Shown: one piece after another, positions 54,593-64,000 of the stretch
How positions within the stretch are numbered: position 1 is the first letter of the stretch
Layout of the letters: each line of letters starts with the position of its first letter
From: Oryza sativa Japonica Group
Lineage: Eukaryota; Streptophyta; Magnoliopsida; Poales; Poaceae
Assembly (NCBI RefSeq): GCF_034140825.1
Contig: NC_089036.1
Location: 887,001 to 951,000 of the forward strand
Length of the DNA stretch: 64,000 bases
Direction: 5' to 3'
Notes under the pieces: model-generated
Told to the model about the DNA's origin: nothing
Databases searched by the model: none
The model's input: the letters and a program-made list of their open reading frames with translations, nothing else
Made by a program: the position numbers and the translations under genes

Positions 54593-57435
54593 TCAACCAT
54601 TTGCCTGCTTGAAGTGATGCAAGATCCGTGCAGCCAAGATGTCGACCCAAGTGTCCGGCACGCCAGGAAGGCACCAATGCATGCAGTCCTGCCCCCATAC
54701 AGCCACCGCGTCCTTCTTTCCGAGCCAGATTGCCGGATGCGCATCGGCACGGAACTCGCTCATGTAGGTCAGGTTGAGCAGCTGGATGTCTGTGCCAATC
54801 AGGGCCTCCTGAATCGCCGAATTCACTAGCCTTGCTTCTTTGTTCACTCCTCCAAACCTGGGATCGAACCACAAGTCGAGCTGCACAAGATTTTGTTACA
54901 GCCGCGTCATGATTCAGAACTTTAAAATGCATTTCTGAAGCAAAAACAGTCTGAACTCAGAGCGTTACCTCGTGTTCTTGTAGAAGCCGATCAGACACGC
55001 AGCTGCCATTGTGATCCCATTCACCTCCATAGAAGTGCCTGGGTGACTGTGAGCGCCACAGTTTCAGTGTTTTACTTGGGACCTCCCTTTCAATGTAAGA
55101 GGCCATACTTTTGAGGACTACTTTCAATCCATCGTAGATGCCAAGTGGCGGCTCAATTGGTTTCCCTCCTCGGTAGAAAACAAGGGGGGTCTCTTTTGGG
55201 AATTTATCCAGGCCCCACCTGATAAGGGACAAGCATCAAGCATTATAACAGGAATGGTGCACGCATGGCTCCTAACCAACCTAGGAACAAATTAGAATTT
55301 ACAAAGAATTTTATGGAGACGCACAAGAATTTTATCCAAAGAAATTTACAAAGCAAGATGCACAAGCATGATCTACTATGCTTAGAATTTTATGGAGAAG
55401 CACGCATCCAGGAGATGGCATCCTTGGAGGAAATTTACAATATAAAACCAAAAGAACATTTTAAGGCTGTGCAAGAAAGGTATGACGAGCCCACCTCCCA
55501 AGTGATGTCCAGAATAAAAAGTATGCAATGCTTAGAGTCAGAGTATCATAAGGAACTATGAACAATTTCCAACCCTACTTTAAGAAAAAGGTAGCGATGA
55601 AACTTCCACTCTACTTTGCTAGTAGTAAACAAGACGAATACAACAGCAAAGCATGCAATAAGAACTTAATGCTAAGGAAACAATTAACTCACCAATGTCC
55701 AGTGTTGAAAATGAGCACATCATAGAACCTGGTGACATTTACCCATTCATCAGCAGGAATGTCAACATCCACTCTGTAAGTTCCCTTTATTCCATCCTTG
55801 TGAAGCTCTTTGGAATTCTCTACAGGCTGCCACCTTCGTATCATTAGTTACCACCATGTGAGCTTTATGGTTTTATCATATGAAGCAAAGAAAGCACAAC
55901 CTCATGCAGTATAAATGTCAAAATGCCATAGTCTTAAGTTCAACAATTGTAGATTTTAAGTTCTTGAAGGAAACAGCCAAAACACAAGAAGAACGGCATC
56001 AGAAACTGTCAATACATATCTACCATATGGTTATATAGTTAACAGCACAAAGTAGGATAACATATAACATATGTTTGAACATTATCAGAACAAATTTTAC
56101 ACAACAAATAGATCATAATGCTTGGGTATTTAAATACGGTAAATCGTAATTTCTTCATCACATTCTATGGATCTCCCTGCTTACTCACCCACAGTCTTAT
56201 CTCTAAATCACTATTAGTGCAATGTGGATAATCTCATATTTTTCAGTCTGGCCTCCTCACCTCAAACCTATTAATCTATGAAAGAAAGATAACCAACGAC
56301 ATAAGTATTGACAGCATTCAGCAGACAACATCAGATACAATCACAGTATGACAGTAACCACACCACTGCAGAGTGCAGAGCACAGATACTAGCCATGTCA
56401 ATGATACCAAAATCAAGCACAGGACATCCAAACAAACAAGATGGAACTGATCCATATTACAACAAAGGAATATATGTGACATCCATTTTTCTCCTGAGAA
56501 TACATCCACTTCCTAGTTAGCATAGTGGTGTGAAATCACTGAATTACCAAGATCTTCCTGCAATTGCCTTTTTGGTATGGTATAAAAAAAATCATCTCTA
56601 TCTCATGCATCCAATTCATAAGCATACAAAGAAAACTTAAATCTCTATAGAGTATAGACCGCATCACATTCAATGGAGAAAATTGCATATCTACCAATCT
56701 ACCATCACTTACAGTCTTATCTCTAAAACATCAGTACTGATGCAATGTGGGTAAATCTCACCTCACCTAGCTACAATTCATCCCGATAAACACATACAAA
56801 GATTGCTCATATACACATCCTGTAGTCTAATCTAAAGATGTAATGGCAGTCTCTAACAAACCCGGAAATTAAAGCAGCACGATTTCAGCAGATAGCACTC
56901 ACGTGTACTTGGCGAGGAGAACTGCGCGGTGGTACGCGACGATGACGTCATCCCTGGGGAAGTAGCCGCCGCGCCACGCGCCCCGCCGCTTCCACTTGCT
57001 CGCGCCGCCGTCCGCCGACCGGAGCGCGCACAGCAGCGCCACGACCAGGTTCTCCGACAGCGAGTCCCCCACGAGCCCGATCCGCCGCCCCCGGGCCACG
57101 GCCAGGAACTCCGCGGCGTCGATCCTCGGGACGGCGCCGCCGCCGCAGCGGGCGGGCGCCCAGGAGAGCGCGGCGACGGGTGGGCGGCTGTTGCGGGGGC
57201 AGTTCCAGGCGTTGCGGTGGAAGGGGCAGGAGGAGGTGTAGAGCGGCGGCGGCAAGGGCTCCCGGGTGGGGACCCAGCGGCCGGCGGTGGCGTCGGAGGG
57301 GGCGGCGCCGCAGGGGAGCGGCTGAGGCTGAGGCTGATGCGGCGGCGGCCGCGGGGGAGGGGGAGAGGGGAAGAGGAGGAAGAGGGTGAGGGTAATGGGG
57401 AGGAGGAGGAGTAGAGGGAGGCGGCGGCGCGGCAT
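54593..57435 (-). CDS. Trichome-birefringence-like (TBL/DUF231) O-acetyltransferase-like protein
   Basis: Four minus-strand exons (56903-57435, 55693-55833, 54969-55218, 54593-54880) give 403 residues. The start MPRRRLPLLLL places a signal anchor at about 6-22, so it is a type II Golgi membrane protein with a proline-rich stem (24-40). The PMR5N-type cysteine block (SSCPFHRNAWNCP) is followed by the catalytic GDS motif (LVGDSLSEN, about 123-125) and, near the C-terminus, DCMHWCLPG with the D-x-x-H pair (about 373 and 376) that completes the Ser-His-Asp triad. TBL enzymes O-acetylate xylan and other cell-wall polysaccharides from acetyl donors. The exact substrate of this member is not readable from sequence. 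Frames upstream of 57435 have no TBL homology and their ATGs are poorer. Confidence 0.9.
55834..56902 (-). other. Large first intron of the TBL gene
   Basis: A 1.07-kb AT-rich intron with standard minus-strand donor (ACAC|GTGAGT) and acceptor. It shows a weak internal repeat: a phrase containing cttatctctaaa and gtgcaatgtgg occurs near 56198 and again near 56712. No gene. Confidence 0.6.
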
Positions 57436-58257
57436 TTGGGGGAGAGACCCTCTCCCCGGCGATCGATCGCCGGCGGCGAGGCAGGAGAGCGAGACGGATA
57501 CTGAGTGTGTTTCCACGCGAGGCCACTGCCCTGCCTGCCTTTAGCTTTCAGAGTTTTTTTTTTTTTGGCTTTTTTCAGATTCAGACTTCTTACTGTACTG
57601 TGCAAAGTTTAGATCATGGATTCATGGTATAGATGTTTTCAACATAAGAAATTTCCAAAAATTTGAAGAGAACAACTCATGGATCTGAAAAACTTGTAGC
57701 TCTACCACATGAGGACAGTTTCATGAATCAAAGGACTCTGAATAGAGATTTGTTCGGGTCCAACAAAAAGTATCTCGAGGTACTGGTACCTCACGGTACC
57801 AAATCATTTTCGATCGTTGGATCTAGCTGGGCTGGATATGCATTGTTAGATCCAACGATCGGAAACGATTTGGTATCGTGAGGTACCGATACCTCGAGAT
57901 ACTTTTTGTTGGACCGGAGCAAATCTCCTCTAAATATGTTTGGGAAAATTCAGACATTCATTCAGGAATTCAGCTACTCTGTACAGAAACTACAGATACA
58001 ATCACGACCATGAACCAAAAAATATGCATACCCCTCGGTCTAAAAAAAACTCAATTCTAACTACAAACTTCGTAGCTAGATTTTTTTTTGGACAGTGTAA
58101 TAGAGGATAACAAGCCAACAACAAAACAAATATATTCATAATGTAATGTTCTGTTACTACAGGTTAAAGGCAATTACGCAGAGCCTAATTTTACAGTTCA
58201 ATTTCTGTGCAATGTCCATGCTAGTCAGATGCCAACAGCAAGATCAGTTTCTTTCTT
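57436..58257. other. Intergenic region between TBL promoter and PPR 3' end
   Basis: Contains the TBL promoter/5' UTR and a 187-bp hairpin element at 57744-57930. Otherwise AT-rich, with no gene. Confidence 0.55.
57744..57930. repeat. Near-perfect long inverted repeat (hairpin/foldback element)
   Basis: The arms 57744-57825 and 57847-57930 pair over about 82 bases with roughly seven mismatches around a 21-base loop. Both arms contain ccaacaaaaagtatctcgag and, nearer the loop, cgatcgttggatcta. It could be a foldback MITE or the source of a small-RNA hairpin. No clear target duplication was found. Confidence 0.85.
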
Positions 58258-59718
58258 TCAGAGCTGAGAATGCTCAACCCCCATCTCAGACAAGCGCGAA
58301 AGCAGCCTCCTCTCCAGCTTCACGCCGGCCAACTCCGCCTCCCTGATCAGCCTCCGGCACCTGCCCATCCTCCCCTCCGCCGCGTAGCCTCCGATCAGGC
58401 CGCCGTACATGTCGCCGGTCGGGACGAACCCGGCGTCCTTCATCCTCGCCAAGTACCGGACGCCCCTCTCGTGGTCGCGCAACGCCACGCACAGCTTCAC
58501 CAGCACCCGGTACGCCGGCAGGTCGAGGAGGCCGCCGGCGTGCCGCTCCATCTCCCACGCCAGGGACAGCGCCTCCCGGTGCCGCCCGTCGCGGCACCGG
58601 CTGTGGATCACCGCCGTGTACATCACCACCGTGGGCCTCCCGCCGGTGTCCCTGAACCAGCCGAACAGGCTCTCCACGGCGGCGTACCGCCGGAGCTTCA
58701 CGCACACCTTCATCACGGCCGTGCAGTCCTGCTGCCGAACGTGCAGCTCCGGCCTCTCGCCGAGCTCGTCCAGCAGCGCCGCGGCGAGCCCGTAGCCCTC
58801 AGGCGTACGGACGGCCTCCAGCATCAGCTTCACGTGGACGCTCGGGCTCAGTGTCCTCTTGTTGATCGTGGCGAACTCGAGGAGTTTTCGGGCAAGGCCT
58901 ACTTTACCTGCCCTGATGAACCCACTGACCATGGCTTCAAGAACAGCACGGCTCGCTGAAGGGACGCACTGCTCTAGCGCATCCTCCATCTTCAGCTGGT
59001 CGAAGCGTGCCAAGACCTCAATTGTCGAAGCGAGAATCCGGTCGTCGGGGAAGAGTGGCACGACAGTCTGCCTCTGAGCCCAGCAAAGTGTCTGCAATGC
59101 CCTCTCTGGGAGCCCCATGTGCCCAAGCTCCCGAATGGTCATTGACAAGGATCCTTTCCGGAGGAACCGAACCCACCGATCGAGCACAATGGACACGTCA
59201 GACTCCGGTGGCAGCGCTGCAATCTCCCGGGCAATCCCAATGAGGACCTCCGGGTTCTTGCACACCTGGTCACTGAATGAAGAGCGTGAAGAAAGTGCAG
59301 CCCTTGCTGCCAGCCTGATATGCTGCTTTGGTGCAGGAGCATTGGGCAGTCGTGTCTTGTGAGGCAGTGGCAGCGGGAGAGGTCGCTGCCTCACCGGGTT
59401 TGGCGGCTTTGGTGGCTTCTGGCGCATCGGCCGGTCAAAGAGTGCCGAGATGGCATCAAGCTCATCTTTGCTCCACTCTACAGCCTCTTCCTCATCATCG
59501 TCCTCATCCTCAGAAGCAGAAGAATTCTCATGGTATGTCTGCTCATTGCGGTCCATTACCTCCAACTCCATGACAGAACCCCCATTCGATGGCTCTGTGC
59601 AAGAAATTCGACTTGTTGATGGGAGATTGCCATCTCTGCAGAGCCACCAAGCTCTGGTCTTCGCCGAGGCCGTGCAAATTCCATACAGTGCAGGGAGCGG
59701 CCGGTTAACCAGTGACAT
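58258..59718 (-). CDS. Pentatricopeptide-repeat (PPR) protein
   Basis: One coding exon on the minus strand gives 486 residues. An N-terminal stretch rich in Arg/Ser/Ala and poor in structure suggests an organelle-targeting peptide. It is followed by an acidic patch (SASEDEDDDEEEA) and a proline-rich linker. The C-terminal half is helical repeats with P-type PPR spacing, for example TVVMYTAVIHSRCRDGRHRE, DLPAYRVLVKLCVALRDHER and TGDMYGGLIGGYAAEGRMGR. There is no E or DYW editing domain. PPR proteins bind organellar RNA for stability, splicing or translation; the target is unknown. The start is the ATG just after an acceptor (aaaaCAG|GAAGC) at 59724-59726, so the longer upstream frame is intron. 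Confidence 0.87.
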   Translation of the reverse strand: MSLVNRPLPALYGICTASAKTRAWWLCRDGNLPSTSRISCTEPSNGGSVMELEVMDRNEQTYHENSSASEDEDDDEEEAVEWSKDELDAISALFDRPMRQKPPKPPNPVRQRPLPLPLPHKTRLPNAPAPKQHIRLAARAALSSRSSFSDQVCKNPEVLIGIAREIAALPPESDVSIVLDRWVRFLRKGSLSMTIRELGHMGLPERALQTLCWAQRQTVVPLFPDDRILASTIEVLARFDQLKMEDALEQCVPSASRAVLEAMVSGFIRAGKVGLARKLLEFATINKRTLSPSVHVKLMLEAVRTPEGYGLAAALLDELGERPELHVRQQDCTAVMKVCVKLRRYAAVESLFGWFRDTGGRPTVVMYTAVIHSRCRDGRHREALSLAWEMERHAGGLLDLPAYRVLVKLCVALRDHERGVRYLARMKDAGFVPTGDMYGGLIGGYAAEGRMGRCRRLIREAELAGVKLERRLLSRLSEMGVEHSQL

Positions 59719-61015
59719 GCTTCCTGTTTTAAGATTAGGCAAAATGTTGTTACTTAGAACAATATTGATTCCAGATAGTAGCATGATAAAGCAAAAGGTT
59801 GCAAGTCAGCATGTATAATAAGCATAAATATACTACTAGTATGAATTAGAAGTTCATAAGAGCCTCTCTTATGTTCCCATCACAGCCACCTGCACAAATA
59901 TAGAAGTTTGCCTCAAAAACTAACAGACAACATAAACTACTGGATTTAGCACGAGGGGTGTTTCTAATATGCAAACCAACAGTTAGGTCACAAAGTAGCG
60001 GGAGGATTTTGTTGTCCTTACTATTTGTATTTATAATTACAAAAAAACACTAATTGGTAAATTCCCAAGAACAACTTCCAACTCAGGTTTTCGGCTTAAA
60101 AGTTTCCTGAAATCAGGAATTTTCTAAACATGTACTGGACTTTCTTTTTGAGCAATTTCCAAATAAAATTTCAGTGCAAAAACAAATTCAGATTTCAGCT
60201 TAGCAAATCAGTGATTCCTACTCAGGATCAGAATTGTTTGACTTCGAAACAGAGATTTTATACTAAAAAAAATTATAGGGCTTTCAAATCAAGCCAGCTT
60301 TCCAATGTGAAATTTTTTACTTTTGCCTTGCAGGTTTCGGAAGCTTTGAAATTGCCATCATCCCCACCGGATTGCAAACATGTTTATAAGAGAGGCTCTT
60401 TGCTTTCGTTTGAACAGCGTGAAGGGAATTGTTCAGAACGAATTTGAGATGACTCGTTTCAACTGCAGTTGAACCCCAAATTCCAAAATGAAACGCAGAG
60501 AACAAAACATGCAATCAAGTTTCATGAAATTTCGCCAAAAAATACGAATTTTTCTATCCGCACGTTCCCATATCAACTCATGCAGTGTGTAACTTGACAG
60601 GTCAAGAATTCCTATGCATACAAATTAGAAGCACTTTGGGCATTCTATTCGCTCAGCAATACGCTTGAGAACAAACAGCACAAATGATGAATTAGAACAG
60701 CACTAATGATGGGAAATACACACACAATTAGGGAACCATGGGGGGAATTAGAGATTGCTTGGCAGAGACTGGATTTCACCTGTGCTTTGTCGCCAGATGG
60801 TTCTCTTCCCCCGCCCCGGCGAACGGCGCGAGCAAGCTCACTGGCTGGTATAGGTTGCTGACAGCTGCGCTCTCCCTGGCTGGTCTCTACTCTGCCACAC
60901 GCAGCGGCTGCAGACTCCAGCGCGGCCTTTCTTCGCGCCGCTCTGAGCAGCCGAGTCGCCGGCGAGGCCGCCACGCGTGTGCGGCGGCGCCGACCTGGGC
61001 TCCTGGATGAGATGC
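59719..61015 (-). other. 5' UTR and leader intron of the PPR gene
   Basis: On the minus strand a GC-rich leader exon (about 60780-61010) ends with donor CACAG|GTGAAA at 60779. The acceptor at 59724-59726 leads into five leader bases and the ATG. The 1.06 kb between is AT-rich, like an intron. Confidence 0.6.
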
Positions 61016-61074
61016 CGTCAAAAAATGCAGAAATACAGTTCAAATCAGGGAGCAAAATGCAAAAAATATCCATA

Positions 61075-61165
61075 TTGGGCCCTCGTGGCAAAATGTCGTA
61101 TCACGGCCCAAAAAATATTGTCCTAGACTTGGGCCATTTGTTCGGCACACGGCCCACTTAGGCCC
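61075..61165 (-). promoter_or_regulatory. Cluster of site II (TGGGCC/GGCCCA) motifs upstream of the PPR gene
   Basis: Five TGGGCC/GGCCCA motifs lie within about 90 bases just upstream of the probable leader exon. Such clusters are typical of plant genes for organelle and translation proteins. The role is inferred from position. Confidence 0.5.
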
Positions 61166-61270
61166 AACAAGTCACCCTCGTCGTCTTCTCCGATATTTAA
61201 TTGTGCAGCTAATTCAGCTGGGAGTAGTAGCCTAGTAGGAGTATTAACTGATCGGCGATGACCTGACGAA

Positions 61271-61416
61271 GGCTGTGTTTAGTTTAGCGCAAAGTTTGAA
61301 TTTTGGTTGAAATTGGAGATGATGTGACTGAAAAATGAAAAATTATGTGTGTATGATAAGTTGATGTGATAAAAAAGACTGAAGTTTGGATCCAAACTTT
61401 AAATCTAAACACAGCC
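61271..61416. mobile_element. Tourist-like MITE with visible empty site in a duplicate
   Basis: The ends ggctgtgtttag and ctaaacacagcc are perfect inverted repeats, flanked by GAA (61268-61270 and 61417-61419). The related block near 63045-63070 has the same flanking sequence without the element. Confidence 0.85.
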
Positions 61417-61778
61417 GAAGAAGAAGACGACGGAAGCTAAGCTAGAATGTCACATCACGATGCGTGCTTGCTACTCACTGGGCTTGCCTGCCGTGCGCCG
61501 CCGTGTCACCAGCTGCCGGGCGATGGTGGAGGAGGAGGGCCTTGGCCTTGGACCAGGACGCGAGGAAGCGAAGCGGAGCTCGACGGCGGCCTCTGGGCCG
61601 GACTCGGCGACCAGGAGGAAGGAAGTTGGTGACGACGTGGAGTCTGCTCGCCGCTCACTGCCTGAGTCCGCCTCGGCGCCATGCTCGGCCGCGTTGCCCT
61701 CAGAGCCAGCTGCCAGCCGTCGCCGCCTTGAAGCGGATGGAGGGATATGTATTAGGTTAGGGTTTTTGTTGTTGTTGA

Positions 61779-62057
<279 letters not shown>

Positions 62058-62230
62058 GGATGGCAATTTTACCCATGTGTCCGGGGTATTCATGTGGACA
62101 CGTCCGTCCGAAACCGAAAGCGCAGTGGGCAAAAATTGGGAATCAATTTTTACCAACGGGTAACCCATGCCTGGCCCAATAGTTTTGACACAAGCAAACT
62201 TCTTGTCACCGACGATAATTACTAGGTCGG

Positions 62231-62400
62231 TTTTTTCTTGGACATTAATTAAGATAAGGCTCGCATAGCCCGTTATCAACGTCGCAACATGTGCAATATA
62301 TATACTCTAGGTATTTTTTTTCTTGGAAATTAATTGAGATTAAGCTCACATAGCCAGTCATCAACGTCGCGACATGTGCAATATATATACTCTAGATATT
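62231..62400. repeat. 85-bp tandem repeat
   Basis: Two copies (about 62231-62315 and 62316-62400) share ttcttgga-attaatt, agcccgtt/agccagtcatcaacgtcg and acatgtgcaatatatatact. A third, diverged copy lies at about 63688-63775. Confidence 0.8.
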
Positions 62401-63073
62401 ATATCATTACACATATGGTTCTACCGAGCCTAACCTTACTAGAAATTACGTTGAGTATTTCGGCTTAGTAGCAATGGTACATTTTTTTTATAGAGCTCTT
62501 ACTAAATTCTATATGCAGGCAATACTAGTTAATGTTTTCGATTTTGGGTCCAACTAAAATATGATGAAGATAATAAGCTCCTACATTTTGCATTTAAAGA
62601 CAACGGTTTTATAAATTTTTATCAACCTATAGATGAAGATTTAGCAGTAAAATTATTAGTTGCCGAATATGTTTTTTTCCGGCGTCTATCTTTTCATCAT
62701 ACTTTTTTTTATCATTTGCATTTAGTTTATCAAAGAATTTTGTAATAAGCGGCTATAACTTCTATTGGGGTTGTTTGACAAGCGGTTTTACTGTTGCTGC
62801 AGTCGATTGCTGCCCTGTCCTGGCACGGCCCAAGATATAATCCTACAGACTGGACCCACTTCTCGCCAAATCGGCCCACTTAGGCCCACTCATTTCTTTC
62901 CTCTTCTTCCTCCTCAGTACCGACATTATTATTGAGCGTCACTCGTACGCTCCCTTTGCTTGTCGTCCTTCTCGTCTTCGTCTTCTTCTCCAATCGATTT
63001 AATTAATTAATTATCAAGCCATTAACTGATCGAGGATGACCTGACGATGAAGAAGAAGACGGAAGCTAATTAA

Positions 63074-63166
63074 GGCTTTGTTTAGATCTAAACTTCAGTC
63101 TTTTTTATCATATTAAACTGTCATGTACATATAACTTTTCAATCACATCATCTCCAATTTCAAAAG
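63074..63166. mobile_element. Partial Tourist-like MITE, reverse copy of the 61271 family
   Basis: Begins ggctttgtttagatctaaac after TAA and follows the reverse complement of the element at 61271-61416 through cacatcatctccaatttcaa. It then loses similarity, so the far end is missing. Confidence 0.65.
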
Positions 63167-63245
63167 TAGCCAGCCCTCAGCAAGAAGGTCACATCACGAT
63201 GCATACCTGGTCAAAGTCAAACCAAAGATGGATAACACAGTACCG

Positions 63246-63489
63246 CTCCCTCCATTTCATTTTATATCGGAAGTCGTTTGATTTTTTTCTTATTAATCAA
63301 GCTTTATTAAATTTGATCATGTTTATTGAAAAATTTAGCAACATCTAAAATATTAAATTAGTTATATTTTGATAATATATTTGTTTTGTGTTAAAAAATA
63401 TTACTATATTTTCTATAAATTTAGTCAAACTTAAATAAATTTGGCTGAGAGAAAAGTCAAACGACTTGTAATATAAAATAGATGGAATA
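63246..63489. mobile_element. Stowaway-like MITE
   Basis: The left end gctccctccatttcatttta and the reverse-complemented right end tattccatctattttatatt pair, with gtcgtttga/tcaaacgac inside. Confidence 0.65.
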
Positions 63490-64000
63490 GTAACTAAAAC
63501 TAATTAATTCCAAAAGGTTAATTAGCACGGTTAATCACCGGATTAATGAAGAAGGAAGATACAGAGGCAGTGACAGTTAATAGCAATTAATCTCCACTTC
63601 AATGCGTATACATAATGCACAGACATGTTGACGATTTCCATGGTTTTGACCTCTGGTATAAATCCTAACTCCTTGTCGCTGACGAGGTAATTGTTCTTGG
63701 ATATTAGTTGATAATTAAGATTAAGATCGCATAGCCAGTCATCGACACAGCATGTGCAACATCTACAAAATACTAGTAATTCAGTACACACACAATCATG
63801 ACACCAAAAACCTAACCTTACGAGTATTATACAATTAAGAACTCATTTTCTTTCTTTAATTAATCTTGATCACTTTAGCTCGATCGATCCCAGCATCATC
63901 AATCTGCATGCGTAAGCAGCGTTGCTGACGACATATATAAATTAGCTTAGATTAGCTAAGTTGAAACGCAAATGTACCTACCAGTCCACCACTCATCCAT

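Noticed and set aside
59719-59784. 22-residue upstream extension of the PPR protein
   Set aside because: An acceptor (aaaaCAG) sits just before the ATG at 59718 and the upstream sequence is AT-rich, so the extension is intron.
60645-61091. 148-codon frame upstream of the PPR gene
   Set aside because: Best explained as the GC-rich leader exon of the PPR gene; no domain, and it reads into the leader intron.

Overview
This is a plant nuclear genomic window, almost certainly rice (Oryza sativa) or a very close relative. The signs are GC-rich 5' exon ends typical of grasses, many short introns, dense Stowaway- and Tourist-type MITEs, and a gene set I recognise. From memory, the order signal peptide peptidase, glutamate receptor, UGPase 2, ATG5 matches the distal short arm of rice chromosome 2 (around Os02g0116700 to Os02g0118000). 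I could not check this against a database.

Layout. 1-4.1 kb: AT-rich intergenic DNA. 4.2-7.4 kb (+): intronless phytosulfokine-receptor-like LRR receptor kinase. 7.4-10.1 kb: intergenic, with a nested MITE. 10.1-13.75 kb (+): six-exon remorin. 14.75-15.25 kb (-): RNA polymerase II subunit RPB4. 15.61-15.68 kb: tRNA-Ala(CGC), inside a 600-bp divergent promoter. 15.86-19.8 kb (+): plastid DUF1995 protein. 20.76-25.3 kb (+): Canopy/MSAP-type ER protein whose third intron has collected several insertions. 26.98-30.79 kb (+): signal peptide peptidase. 30.8-38.5 kb: gene-free, MITE-rich. 39.86-43.44 kb (+): GLR3-type glutamate-receptor-like channel. 44.3-45.7 kb (+): thylakoid-lumen FKBP. 46.06-49.6 kb (-): 20-exon UDP-glucose pyrophosphorylase. 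50.19-53.94 kb (-): ATG5, with a Mutator-like element in intron 2. 54.6-57.4 kb (-): TBL/DUF231 cell-wall O-acetyltransferase-like protein. 58.26-59.72 kb (-): PPR protein with a 5'-UTR intron. 61-64 kb: duplicated, repeat-rich intergenic DNA with a very long (TA)n tract.

The genes are ordinary, independently transcribed housekeeping and signalling genes, not an operon or pathway. Themes that recur are the ER (Canopy-like protein, SPP), the plastid (DUF1995, FKBP, probably the PPR protein) and sugar or cell-wall metabolism (UGPase, TBL). I reconstructed exon joins by hand. Every multi-exon model below keeps an open frame with canonical splice sites, except two GC-AG introns in UGPase.

I saw no retroviral, LTR or Polinton-like element and no CRISPR-like array. 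I found no convincing undescribed system. The most unusual items are the paired GC-AG introns in UGPase, the young MULE inside ATG5 with unequal ends, a stray gene-start fragment inside the Canopy intron, a long near-perfect hairpin at 57.8 kb, and a tandem duplication at 61-64 kb that preserves a MITE-empty site.
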